Assembly (NCBI GenBank): GCA_910583795.1
Contig: CAJTZQ010000003.1
Span: forward strand, 1-64,000
From: an uncultured Muribaculaceae bacterium
GTDB lineage: Bacteria > Bacteroidota > Bacteroidia > Bacteroidales > Muribaculaceae
DNA length: 64,000 nt
Direction of reading: 5' to 3'
The notes under the pieces were generated by a model. That model was not told where the DNA came from. It saw nothing but the letters and a program-made list of their open reading frames with translations, and did not search any database. The translations under genes and the position numbers were made by a program. Positions 54,206-63,175 of the stretch are shown piece after piece (within the stretch, counting starts at the first letter, position 1; the number at the start of each line of letters is the position of its first letter).

Positions 54206-55386
54206 TGAACACGCTAAGTATTGACTTCGGTACTTCATATTGTGCTGCCTCATACCTAAATGAGGTAGCACAGGTCGTTCCCGTTGTATTTGGATTAAAT
54301 AAATACAATGGGCCATGCTATAAGTTTCCGTCTGTAATACAGTATGCTCTTGATGCTAATTCAGAAGAACAAAAGGTAATCGGGGAAATTGCTCTTACAA
54401 ATCTGATTCAATCAAATTTTGGCGATTCCTCAATAGTATCTAAGATCAAAACTGAACTTAGAGAAACCACAGGGTATATAATAAATGGTAAACCTAAAAA
54501 ATCGATTACTATTGTTTCTGATATTATACATAAGATTAAACAATTAGCAGAAAGTCAATCCCATCGTGCGTTTAACAAGGTTATTCTCACGCATCCAGCG
54601 CAATACGAATCGACAAAGCAGGATTTATTGGTCAAGGCAGCTCAATCATGTGGGCTAAAAGAGGTAACATTGCTGGAAGAGCCAAAGGCTGCTGGATATG
54701 CTTTTTTAGACAGTTTCAAATTGCAATCAGGGAAGGGTGCAATTGTGTTTGATTATGGCGGTGGAACCATAGATATTGCGTACTTATTAATTGAGAACAA
54801 AACTCCTATTTTCAAATTTACGCCTGTAAGTGAAACAAAATGTGGAGGCGAATATATTGATTTGCTTTTGCATAACCTTATTATATCTAAAACAAATCCA
54901 TCAGCTCGTGAAATCTCTCCTGCTCTTTTAGAGACTTGTTCAAGAATGAAAGTGAATTTTTCGCAGTCTGAACAAGAAATTATTGTTTATAATGGGAAAG
55001 CATATACTTTCACCCTCGATATGTTCAACAAGATTATCTCTCCAAAAGTTGATATAGCAATTTCTCTACTAAAGAGGGTCGTTGAAGAATGTGACATCCA
55101 TAGTTATCCCATTGATTATATTTTATTAAATGGAGGCAGCTCTAGGCTGAAAATAGTGAATGAATCCATTTCTCAAATTTTACCCAACGCTCAAATATTA
55201 AAATATGAAAACATTGGAGACGATTTGGCTGTCTCCACAGGGGCGTTATTATATCATAAAATGTCGTCTAAACTTGTTTCGGAATCATCAGCAGAAATTG
55301 AAGGTGATACTCATTACAGGAAAGTTATTATAAAGCACGGCGTATTAGACAAAATTCGTAAAAACTTTAAAAAGTCACAAGGATGA
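54205..55386 (+). CDS. Hsp70-family ATPase, nucleotide-binding domain only
   Basis: A 393-residue protein with the actin/Hsp70 ATPase signatures: phosphate-1 SIDFGTSYCAASY, connect-1 LLEEPKAAGYAF, phosphate-2 IVFDYGGGTIDIAYL and adenosine motif LLNGGSSRL. It stops about 20 residues after the ATPase domain, so the substrate-binding domain and lid of DnaK are absent. It probably acts as a nucleotide-driven switch or assembly factor for a partner in the operon. Its ATG overlaps the dynamin stop codon (TAATG). Confidence 0.85.
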   Translation: MNTLSIDFGTSYCAASYLNEVAQVVPVVFGLNKYNGPCYKFPSVIQYALDANSEEQKVIGEIALTNLIQSNFGDSSIVSKIKTELRETTGYIINGKPKKSITIVSDIIHKIKQLAESQSHRAFNKVILTHPAQYESTKQDLLVKAAQSCGLKEVTLLEEPKAAGYAFLDSFKLQSGKGAIVFDYGGGTIDIAYLLIENKTPIFKFTPVSETKCGGEYIDLLLHNLIISKTNPSAREISPALLETCSRMKVNFSQSEQEIIVYNGKAYTFTLDMFNKIISPKVDIAISLLKRVVEECDIHSYPIDYILLNGGSSRLKIVNESISQILPNAQILKYENIGDDLAVSTGALLYHKMSSKLVSESSAEIEGDTHYRKVIIKHGVLDKIRKNFKKSQG

Positions 55387-56321
55387 ACATATTAATGGTT
55401 GGGCATAGTGGAGCCGGTAAGACCAGTTATATGGCTGGCTTATATAAGCAATTCGGAGGCGAAACCGATGGTTTTGGCCTATGGATGTCCGATTCCAATA
55501 AACGTGACAATCTCATACATCTTGCACAAGGCATAGAACGGGGTTACTATCCTAATGGCACGGATATAGCTTCACAATACCAATTTTATCTTCAGTTTGA
55601 CGATGAACTGTTGATACCGTTTAATTGGTATGATTATCGAGGTGGAGCCCTTTCAGAGTCATCTAAATATTCTCCAGATGCTCAGGAATTGCTGAGGCGT
55701 ATGAACTCGGCAGACGCGCTTATCGTGTTCCTTGATGGTGCCAAAATTACTCAGATGACAGATGATGACTTAGAGGAAGAATATGATATTCTGCTTTGGG
55801 CAATTCAGAATACTATATCGAAACGATCCTCAGAAGGCACCTACTTCCCCATTTCATTTATAATTACCAAGGGCGATTTATATCCATATTATGATGTGTT
55901 ACTAAACTCTCCGGGATTAAATTACTTCATGCCTTTAATTAAAAATATCAGCAACAGTAAAAATGCTGCTGGGATGATTGGTGTTGTTGAAGTGTCAAAA
56001 GATGGGATCTCAAATGTTTTCTCGCCTCTAATATTTTCATTGTATTATGGAATGCATCATTACATAAAAGCAAGAATTGAAAGCATGAATGCAGAGATCG
56101 AAAAGTATAATAGTTATGATCCTGGACTTATTGATGACTTTTTTGTCGGGTTAGATCACTTGTTCGGAGGTGATTCTAAAACGGACAGACAATTGGCTGC
56201 TGAGAGTATGGAAAGGATTCAAGAAGAAAAACAGAAATTAGAGAATCTCGAAGCATTGTCTTCTGGTATGGAAGAAATCCTAAACAAATTTGTAGAACAT
56301 AATATGATAATTAAGTTTTAA
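55383..56321 (+). CDS. Small TRAFAC-like GTPase, paralogue 1
   Basis: A 312-residue P-loop protein. G1 GHSGAGKT (7-14), G3 in NWYDYRGGALS (Asp84) and G4 ITKGD (about 160-164) are visible. The GTPase core of about 240 residues is followed by a charged coiled-coil region (ERIQEEKQKLENLEAL). It resembles the DO-GTPase-type families predicted in bacterial conflict systems, a tentative placement. It overlaps the Hsp70 gene by 4 bases and is paralogous to the next gene. Confidence 0.75.
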   Translation: MNILMVGHSGAGKTSYMAGLYKQFGGETDGFGLWMSDSNKRDNLIHLAQGIERGYYPNGTDIASQYQFYLQFDDELLIPFNWYDYRGGALSESSKYSPDAQELLRRMNSADALIVFLDGAKITQMTDDDLEEEYDILLWAIQNTISKRSSEGTYFPISFIITKGDLYPYYDVLLNSPGLNYFMPLIKNISNSKNAAGMIGVVEVSKDGISNVFSPLIFSLYYGMHHYIKARIESMNAEIEKYNSYDPGLIDDFFVGLDHLFGGDSKTDRQLAAESMERIQEEKQKLENLEALSSGMEEILNKFVEHNMIIKF

Positions 56322-56322
56322 C

Positions 56323-57342
56323 ATGAAACAATTAAGCATAATCGGCCTTTCTAAAGCAGGAAAAACCTGTTACATTTATGCCATGGCAAAGTCAATGCTT
56401 AAGGGCTATGATGGCATCAACATAATTGCATTGGATGATGACCTTAGGGATCAACTCAATGATGGCTGGAGACAGATACGCAGAGGGATGCATTGGCCTG
56501 ATGGCACAGATCATGTTACAACCTGCGAATTTGACTGTTCGTTAAATCTTCACCCAATAATGGAATTTTGTTGGAATGATTTTAAGGGTGGCACCCTAAC
56601 GAGCATGAACGAAATCGACAAGAAATATAAAAAAGAGTTCCAAGAATATCTTGGAGGGTCTGATGGTCTCCTGTTATTTGTACCTGCAGATAACATCCAA
56701 GACATCCTGCGTGAAACTGAGGATGCTGAAGATATTTTAGATGACTTAGATGTTCTTAATGAACTTTTCATGAATCCTCAAAACCGTTCAACCTTAGCAC
56801 AAATTCCAGTCACTGTAGTTGTTACTAAGGCAGACTTATTAACTGATCAAGAAAAACCTTTTGTGTATGAGATTATTCAAATGCTCTTCAAACCCTTATT
56901 TGAAGTGGGGAATAATATGCATACACTCGTTGTCCCTGTAAGCATTGGTGAAAATCTTGGCAGAGGAAACCAAGGACAAGAGATTCAAGGTACAGTATTT
57001 CAGAATCCTGAAGACGGGAACATTCATATCCCCATTGTTTTTAATCTATATCATTTCCTTAAAGACTGTATTGCTGTTGAAAAACGACATCTTGGTGATA
57101 TAGATGCTGAAACACAGCGCAGAGTCGCAAAATTACGCGCTGCTGAATCTCATAATGGAATTCAGCGTTGGTGGAATGGAGAAGATAGAGATGAAATCCG
57201 ACGTGAAATCCATTCAAATGAGGATCTCCAAAAACGTAAAAAAGAGGAAATCAGAAATCTTGAATTACAATTAAATAAAATATCTTCCCTGTTTACACAG
57301 GACTGTAAATATTTTATCAACGGCAACTTGGTTTCTTTCTAA
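56323..57342 (+). CDS. Small TRAFAC-like GTPase, paralogue 2
   Basis: A 339-residue P-loop GTPase with G1 GLSKAGKT (8-15), G3 in CWNDFKGGTLT (Asp86) and G4 VTKAD (about 169). It shares with the previous gene the W-x-D-[YF]-[RK]-G-G motif, the conserved IP..F-LYH region near the end of the core and a coiled-coil tail (QKRKKEEIRNLELQLNKI). The two start codons are adjacent (one base between genes), so the pair was probably duplicated and could form heterodimers. Confidence 0.75.
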   Translation: MKQLSIIGLSKAGKTCYIYAMAKSMLKGYDGINIIALDDDLRDQLNDGWRQIRRGMHWPDGTDHVTTCEFDCSLNLHPIMEFCWNDFKGGTLTSMNEIDKKYKKEFQEYLGGSDGLLLFVPADNIQDILRETEDAEDILDDLDVLNELFMNPQNRSTLAQIPVTVVVTKADLLTDQEKPFVYEIIQMLFKPLFEVGNNMHTLVVPVSIGENLGRGNQGQEIQGTVFQNPEDGNIHIPIVFNLYHFLKDCIAVEKRHLGDIDAETQRRVAKLRAAESHNGIQRWWNGEDRDEIRREIHSNEDLQKRKKEEIRNLELQLNKISSLFTQDCKYFINGNLVSF

Positions 57343-57352
57343 CTGTATTATC

Positions 57353-58573
57353 ATGGAAGCATACCTATTTATCTATAGTAGACTTGAACGATTTGATTAT
57401 AGGCTTATCTATGCACCGTCTAGATCGTTCCTTCCCAGTCCAACAAGGGATGACTTTGTTTCATTTGCCCGAGAAGTAATAAATACTGACAATGTTGCTA
57501 ATGGAGGTATAAATACCGCTCGTTGGTCAGTAATTAGACGGGGAAACAAGGTTCTCTTTGGAGTGGGGATGTACAACAAAGATTTAGGTGATTGTTCCTC
57601 GACTATAGAGACTCGAGACGTGCGTGGTTTCTTTGGTATTGTTTTTAATTATGAGGAAGTAGTTTTGCCCAATGATCTCTTTACCATATCATATTTTCAG
57701 AACTTATACTCATCTTATTTTATGCCAATTTGGCATACGGTAAAAAAAGATGAATATAAAATAAATAGTATAATTCAAGGAATCGAGATTATTATCCAAA
57801 ATAATAATCTCAAAGAGCCTATTGACTTAAACACCAATACATCAATTTGCAAGATTCTACCTGAGTCAATATTAGTTTCAGACGCAATCAATTCTGCTTT
57901 GCAAATAGATGATGTCGAACTGGTATTGGGGTTGAACGATATTAAGCACGTTACTTCTGCACGTCTTTCGCAATTCCGAAATGTTTCAGTTATTGGAAAT
58001 ATAACGGAAAAAGTAATTCATATCTCTTCGAAGAAATCTTCTGAGACTCCATTTAAGAGTAAAGAATCTAAGTTTGATACCGGAGAACAACCTATTAGAA
58101 AAGTAAAAAACAAGGAGAATTCGACTCACCAAATAACACCCATGCCGGGAATATCTGATCATAAAGATAAGGCAGACGCTATATTCTCCAAATTACAGCG
58201 TTGCGGATTTAATGTAAAACGAATAGTCTTTTATTTAGCTCAAAAATGTGGACTTCGCGTTATAGAGCAGTCTGATGTAGTTCCAACAAATCATCCTTTT
58301 GATGGCAAAGTAGGTACTTTTGAGGTTACACAAAAAGGAACAGATGTTAACGTAACAGTGCCATCTCCGGAAACAAAAGCTAAAGAGAAAGAGGAGCATC
58401 GTACCCGTTTGACAGAAATTCGCAAGAAATTGTCTGATATAGATGATATTCCTGAAGGACGTCACCCCAAAAAAGATATTTCAGATTTACACATAGACAT
58501 CAACAATATAGAAGAACTCAATAATCTTCCAAAGAAGAATAAAGAGAATCTTGATATTGAAGAATTGAAATAA
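57353..58573 (+). CDS. Hypothetical protein of the GTPase island
   Basis: A 406-residue soluble protein of unknown family. The N-terminal ~220 residues are a mixed alpha/beta domain (AYLFIYSRLERFDYRLIYAP; RRGNKVLFGVGMYNKDLGDC). Positions 225-270 are a polar linker (SSKKSSETPFKSKESKFD). A second small domain follows (KADAIFSKLQRCGFNVKRIV; VGTFEVTQKGTDVNVTVPSP), then a charged helical tail. Its position after two GTPases recalls GTPase-associated proteins (GAP1-like) of predicted conflict systems, but I see no firm match. Confidence 0.65.
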   Translation: MEAYLFIYSRLERFDYRLIYAPSRSFLPSPTRDDFVSFAREVINTDNVANGGINTARWSVIRRGNKVLFGVGMYNKDLGDCSSTIETRDVRGFFGIVFNYEEVVLPNDLFTISYFQNLYSSYFMPIWHTVKKDEYKINSIIQGIEIIIQNNNLKEPIDLNTNTSICKILPESILVSDAINSALQIDDVELVLGLNDIKHVTSARLSQFRNVSVIGNITEKVIHISSKKSSETPFKSKESKFDTGEQPIRKVKNKENSTHQITPMPGISDHKDKADAIFSKLQRCGFNVKRIVFYLAQKCGLRVIEQSDVVPTNHPFDGKVGTFEVTQKGTDVNVTVPSPETKAKEKEEHRTRLTEIRKKLSDIDDIPEGRHPKKDISDLHIDINNIEELNNLPKKNKENLDIEELK

Positions 58574-58580
58574 ACTGATT

Positions 58581-60107
58581 ATGACAAATAATGATGTTGC
58601 TTTAAGGGTTAAAGATTTAATAGCTGATTTATCTAATCTGCTATTAAACACTCCATGGCGCAATTTGTATTGCGACTCTCTTAATGCAATCTCTCAAGAA
58701 ATTTCGAGCCCTTGTAGGCTTGCTATTACTGGCAGAGTAAAGGCTGGCAAAAGCTCATTAATTAATGTACTGCTAAATGGGGATTATGCTAAAGTCGGTA
58801 CGGATGAAACCACTGCGACAATAAATATATTCAAGTATGGGGAAGTCCCTGATAAATCTCTCCCAGTTCTGTGCGAGTATATAAATGGCAAATCAGAATG
58901 GGTATCTAAATCATTTTTGGACTCTTTACAGGGAAATACAAGTGAGATCGTTTCACGAATTTCTGGAATAAGAAGCTTAACGTTCTTTCTTTCAGATGAA
59001 CGCTTACGAAACACCATTCTCATCGACACTCCAGGAATTGATGCTGTTGTTGGTGAATCCGGTGATGCACATCAAGAACAAACGGAAAAATTCTTAGGGT
59101 TAAGAAAACAACATAATGATGAAACTATTCAAATCTCGAATAATGCAGATGCAGTTATTCTTCTTTTGGGAGAAGTTTCACACGAAAGTGATGTTGATTT
59201 TATACAAGGATTTTTAAAAAACCGAGGACACCATTCGTGCATTAATACGATTGCGCTATTATCTCAAATAGATCTGACTGATGAACGAATGAATAATAGA
59301 TACGAGAATGCCCAAAAAAGATACATCTCTCTGTCTCAATATGTCAATTCAGTGATGCCAATCTCTGCAGGGTTAAAAAGATATATCCCATCTCCTAAGG
59401 AAGCAGGTGTTATAAAAGCAATTATAAGCAGAGTGCCTTCAAAAAACATTCTTGATTCACTCCTTTTAAGAAGTGAAAAAATGTATTTATTGCCAAAAAT
59501 CCCGGGGGTAGATATAAGTTTAGAGGAAAGGCTTTCTATATATAAAAAGGGTATTGTACCTTTCAGATGTTTTGCTGTTTTCCTTAAGATAATCTACCAG
59601 AATGAGGTATCTGAGGCTTTAAAAATAATAAATGAGATTTCTGGTATTGATGCACTTAAGGAAGTTCTTGGAGTGCAATTCTTTGGACGTAGTCTTCAAA
59701 TAAAAACAGAAACTGCAATTAGACAAGCGCTAAATATTATTTGGAATGTTTCTAATTGTAGCATATCAGATTCTTTGGGAAGTACCTATAATAATATTTC
59801 CAATACAGAGATAGATCATATTGCAAAAAGAATACAGGGCATTCAAAATGAGTTAGAAATTTTATCTCAGGCAACGAGAGATGCAAACACATACTTTCAA
59901 GCAATGATTTCTTTGGCAGAAAACTATCAGTTATTTACAGAAGAAGAGTACGAAGAACTTAAAGGGCTTTTCTCAGACAAAATAACCATATTTAATAATG
60001 ATCGGCTAAACTTCTGGTTCCGAGATAAAAATAATTCAATCTCTGAACTTCGCAGAGATATAGCTGAAAAAGCATATAGCAAATATACAGATATTGCCTT
60101 TAACTAA
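58581..60107 (+). CDS. Second dynamin-like GTPase, without a membrane segment
   Basis: A 508-residue GTPase. G1 GRVKAGKS (51-58), G2 TDETTAT (about 74-80), G3 DTPGID (about 148-153) and an unusual G4, LSQID, in place of [NT]KxD. After the GTPase domain come helical bundles (AKRIQGIQNELEILSQATRD). No hydrophobic paddle is present, so it is probably a soluble partner of the membrane-binding dynamin encoded at 52223. The non-canonical G4 could alter nucleotide specificity. Confidence 0.8.
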   Translation: MTNNDVALRVKDLIADLSNLLLNTPWRNLYCDSLNAISQEISSPCRLAITGRVKAGKSSLINVLLNGDYAKVGTDETTATINIFKYGEVPDKSLPVLCEYINGKSEWVSKSFLDSLQGNTSEIVSRISGIRSLTFFLSDERLRNTILIDTPGIDAVVGESGDAHQEQTEKFLGLRKQHNDETIQISNNADAVILLLGEVSHESDVDFIQGFLKNRGHHSCINTIALLSQIDLTDERMNNRYENAQKRYISLSQYVNSVMPISAGLKRYIPSPKEAGVIKAIISRVPSKNILDSLLLRSEKMYLLPKIPGVDISLEERLSIYKKGIVPFRCFAVFLKIIYQNEVSEALKIINEISGIDALKEVLGVQFFGRSLQIKTETAIRQALNIIWNVSNCSISDSLGSTYNNISNTEIDHIAKRIQGIQNELEILSQATRDANTYFQAMISLAENYQLFTEEEYEELKGLFSDKITIFNNDRLNFWFRDKNNSISELRRDIAEKAYSKYTDIAFN

Positions 60108-60119
60108 ATATTAACATAT

Positions 60120-60575
60120 ATGGACAACGACATTAACATTGAAGACATCAATGATGACGATGTAATATCTGGTTCATCGTTTGAAGAGGAAGGTGAAAAT
60201 GAAAATATCCATGATGACTTACCCTCACATCATGCAAAAGATCACGTATCTTCCTTAGTCGATAAACTACAGGAAAAAATTCACCAACACGGTGAAGCTA
60301 ATGAACATGAAATAACTTTTGGCTCTTCAATTTATACTGATGCTGAAATTGATAAAATGGAGCATGATGTGGAAATGGCAGAGTCCGAAGTTATCGCACG
60401 CAAATCAGATGTTTCCAATTGGGAATCTAAAGTTAGCTTAAACAACACTGAAGAGCATAAAGCAAAAGGTGACTACGCTAATGCAGTCAGCCATCTCAAT
60501 GAAGCAAAATCTCGTTATAATGCCGCTGTTGATAGATTAAATGCGGCTAAAGCCAAATTGAACAACGCACGTTGA
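60120..60575 (+). CDS. Acidic coiled-coil protein, unknown
   Basis: A 151-residue protein. The first 35 residues are strongly acidic (DINIEDINDDDVISGSSFEE). Residues 75-151 form a predicted coiled coil rich in Ala, Glu and Lys (AVSHLNEAKSRYNAAVDRLN; AAKAKLNNAR). It has no membrane segment. A scaffold or adaptor role between the dynamin and WG-repeat proteins is possible but unsupported by any motif. Confidence 0.65.
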   Translation: MDNDINIEDINDDDVISGSSFEEEGENENIHDDLPSHHAKDHVSSLVDKLQEKIHQHGEANEHEITFGSSIYTDAEIDKMEHDVEMAESEVIARKSDVSNWESKVSLNNTEEHKAKGDYANAVSHLNEAKSRYNAAVDRLNAAKAKLNNAR

Positions 60576-60579
60576 CCCA

Positions 60580-61902
60580 TTGGTCAATTACAATTCGATA
60601 ATTATTCAAAACGGAATAGTTGTTTTGGAATTTTACAATCCAATAGAACCATATCTCTTAAAGAAAAGCGGTGGAGAAATCCATCGCTTTTTTGTTTCTG
60701 ATGAGATAGATTTTGATGTACCGAAGCTCATTAGATATATACGAACTAAACTATCGTTATCAATGAGCAACAAAATCACATTCAAGCAATGGCTTGCGAA
60801 TCTCGGTAAGGGATTATGGCAAGCAATCTGTTGGGTTGGACGCTTTCTCAACCCTAAGTACAAAACTCCGTTCTGGCGCGTGATTTGGTCGGTTTTGACC
60901 ATTTGTATTATTGTATGCACTTGTGTCATTACGCGCGCTTGGTATCAGATGGAGCAAGAAGAACTACATCGCTTTGGAGACAAGCAGCGAATCAGCAAGC
61001 AGCTTGTGTTCATCAAACCAAGTCGAAATGACAAACCGGGTATTATCCAGAATATCATTACCGGCGAGGTAATTGCCAAAGATATTGAATGGATTGCTCT
61101 TCCTGCCGATGAGGACAGTCTTATTGTCTATTCTAAGAATAACAAGCGCGGCTACATCAACCGTTTCAGTGGAGAGATTGCTATTCCTGCCAAATATTCA
61201 AAAGCTTGGGTGTTTTCCAGCGGTATTGCTGCCGTGTCGGATGGTGACAGCATTTATTTCATTAACCATTCCGGCAACACTGTCAACAACAAAAAGTTTG
61301 CCTTCAATCCCAAGAATCAGGGATATGTCTTTCATGGTGACTATTGTGCGATGGTAGTAGACGGCGGTCTGATGGGCTTGATCGACCGAAATGGCAACTG
61401 GGCGATAGAACCGAAATATCAGTGGATAATTTCAGAGGCAAAGAATTTCTGGCGTGTCCGCGAAGGCGATAGTCAAACGGGATTATGGTATGTGCTGAAC
61501 GACAAAGCACAACCTGTTACCGAAACCGGCTATCCTGAAATCACGGTATCAGAGGACCTCGGAATTGTGGCAACACTACCTAATCATCTTCAGGTTGCAT
61601 ACGGTTTCGACGGAATAAAGTCTGATAAATTCCTTTTGTATGAAGTCGAGAAAATGTATTACGACAAAGACGAATGGGATAAAGACGGCAACCGTCTGAT
61701 TGACGCTACAACTTTGATGCGCTATCGAATGTCTGACGGATATGAAGGTCTTTGCACCGTAGACGGTAATATAGTAACCGAGCCTCTTTATTGGGAGGTG
61801 CTTCCGTTGACCAAAGATACGTATCTTTGTCGATATAAAGACGCATCGGCAGGTGTGATCGTCAATTCCAAAGGTGAAATTGTTAAACAAGGAAATCCTT
61901 AA
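60580..61902 (+). CDS. Membrane-anchored WG-repeat protein
   Basis: A 440-residue protein from a TTG start; ATG at 60763 (MSNKITFKQW) would shorten it by 61 residues and is a real alternative. A membrane helix lies at about 99-119 (FWRVIWSVLTICIIVCTCVI). Beyond it are about five WG/KWG-type repeats forming a beta array: GYINRFSGEIAIPAKY, GLIDRNGNWAIEPKY, GLWYVLNDKAQPV, GLCTVDGNIVTEPLYW and GVIVNSKGEIV. WG repeats usually bind proteins or peptides. It sits just before a PP2C phosphatase and may present a sensor to it. Confidence 0.75.
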   Translation: MVNYNSIIIQNGIVVLEFYNPIEPYLLKKSGGEIHRFFVSDEIDFDVPKLIRYIRTKLSLSMSNKITFKQWLANLGKGLWQAICWVGRFLNPKYKTPFWRVIWSVLTICIIVCTCVITRAWYQMEQEELHRFGDKQRISKQLVFIKPSRNDKPGIIQNIITGEVIAKDIEWIALPADEDSLIVYSKNNKRGYINRFSGEIAIPAKYSKAWVFSSGIAAVSDGDSIYFINHSGNTVNNKKFAFNPKNQGYVFHGDYCAMVVDGGLMGLIDRNGNWAIEPKYQWIISEAKNFWRVREGDSQTGLWYVLNDKAQPVTETGYPEITVSEDLGIVATLPNHLQVAYGFDGIKSDKFLLYEVEKMYYDKDEWDKDGNRLIDATTLMRYRMSDGYEGLCTVDGNIVTEPLYWEVLPLTKDTYLCRYKDASAGVIVNSKGEIVKQGNP

Positions 61903-61917
61903 TCTTTATGCTGAGCA

Positions 61918-62640
61918 ATGACTTCAGATCTGAACATAGACATTAAATTTTCTCCTTACCGATACAACTATCGAACCTTCTCAGAATGCGGTCCTCGTTG
62001 GAAAAACGAGGACACAATCGGAGTTGTAGAAATGCCGGAGCAAGGTCGTTGTCTATTTATATTGTGCGACGGGATGGGTGGACTCCGTAATGGTGATTTG
62101 GCAAGTCAAACAGTTATAAAGGCAATGAGCAATTATTGGCTTGGCAACCCAAAACGTCGGGACTGCGTGAAGAAAATCATGGATGCCTCGAATGAAGCGA
62201 TGGTCGCATTGAACAAGAAAGCATATTGCGGTATGGGTACGACAATGGCAATGATCGCAATTGACAGGGATATGCTCTATACTGCTCATTGCGGTGATAG
62301 TCGCATATACTATTGTTTTGAGTATGGGCGGTTCTGTTGTGTAAATCATTTGCGTGACCATGTCGAGACCACTCCTGAAGGTTGGTCTTATGTAGCAAAA
62401 GGATTCGTTCAAGGTGAGTCTCGGCATATCCCGGAAATCCATCAGTTCAAAAAGAGGTTGCTGACCGGCAGTCGATTCCTGATTTGTTCCGATGGCGTTT
62501 ATAATGCTTTCAAGGACAAAGAAATCGAAGAGCTGCTGAAATCTACCATCGGCATTGATGAACTGACGGGTGTGCTGCATGAGCGGTGTGACAATGCCGC
62601 CAGAGACAATTATTCGGCAATAGTAATCGAAGTCGAATAA
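61918..62640 (+). CDS. PP2C-family serine/threonine phosphatase
   Basis: A 240-residue metal-dependent protein phosphatase. All core motifs are intact: SECGPRWKNEDTIGV, LCDGMGGLRNGDLAS, AHCGDSRIYY, ICSDGVYNAF and RDNYSAIVIE. These bind two Mn/Mg ions. It has no kinase domain, and no serine/threonine kinase is seen in the operon, so its partner kinase is elsewhere or absent. The gene lies 15 bases after the WG-repeat gene. Confidence 0.88.
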   Translation: MTSDLNIDIKFSPYRYNYRTFSECGPRWKNEDTIGVVEMPEQGRCLFILCDGMGGLRNGDLASQTVIKAMSNYWLGNPKRRDCVKKIMDASNEAMVALNKKAYCGMGTTMAMIAIDRDMLYTAHCGDSRIYYCFEYGRFCCVNHLRDHVETTPEGWSYVAKGFVQGESRHIPEIHQFKKRLLTGSRFLICSDGVYNAFKDKEIEELLKSTIGIDELTGVLHERCDNAARDNYSAIVIEVE

Positions 62641-62733
62641 TGGATTGTAACATTCATTTGAACTATTTCATATTCCATGTATGATAGATTTATTTGTTAT
62701 TTTACTCTTTATAATAAACAAAATCAAAGGACA

Positions 62734-63096
62734 ATGGCAATCTTAAAACTTGATTATAACGCTCTTGGGGAGAGCATATGCAAATGGAGTCGCAAGGCGG
62801 GAAGGACCGCGACTCGTCCTGTTTTGCTCATGTGGTATGTGATGCGTAGCAAGGATACTCCGAGAAAAGACAAATGGGCTATCTTTGGATCGCTGGCATA
62901 TCTGGTATTTCCTATTGACATTCTCGATGCCAAGAGACTTCCAATTATCGGCTGGCTTGATGAAGCGGCTTCATTGGCGGTAATAGTCCAGAAAATGTCA
63001 AAGTACACCACTCCTGAAATGCAGGGAAGAGCTGATGCTCAACTCGACAAATGGTTCCCGGAATATGTGGAATATGAACTTATCGATGGATGCTGA
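62734..63096 (+). CDS. DUF1232 (YkvA-like) membrane protein
   Basis: A 120-residue protein with the DUF1232 core: RKDKWAIFGSLAYLVFPIDI, then LPIIGWLDEAASLAVIVQKM, two hydrophobic segments around PIDILDA. The family is small membrane-associated proteins of unknown function. An in-frame ATG at 62677 exists; MAILKLDYN is chosen as the start of similarity. It ends the island operon, 35 bases before a strong hairpin. Confidence 0.75.
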   Translation: MAILKLDYNALGESICKWSRKAGRTATRPVLLMWYVMRSKDTPRKDKWAIFGSLAYLVFPIDILDAKRLPIIGWLDEAASLAVIVQKMSKYTTPEMQGRADAQLDKWFPEYVEYELIDGC

Positions 63097-63130
63097 ATGA
63101 CTATACAAAGCAACCACAATCACTAACTTC

Positions 63131-63164
63131 GTAGTCTGAACGGCGAGGTAGTCGTTCAGACTAC
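63131..63164 (+). terminator. Terminator of the island operon
   Basis: GTAGTCTGAACG (63131-63142) and CGTTCAGACTAC (63153-63164) form a perfect 12-bp stem with a 10-base loop, followed by TTAATAA. It lies between the DUF1232 gene and the FtsZ-like gene. Confidence 0.65.
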
Positions 63165-63175
63165 TTAATAACCGA

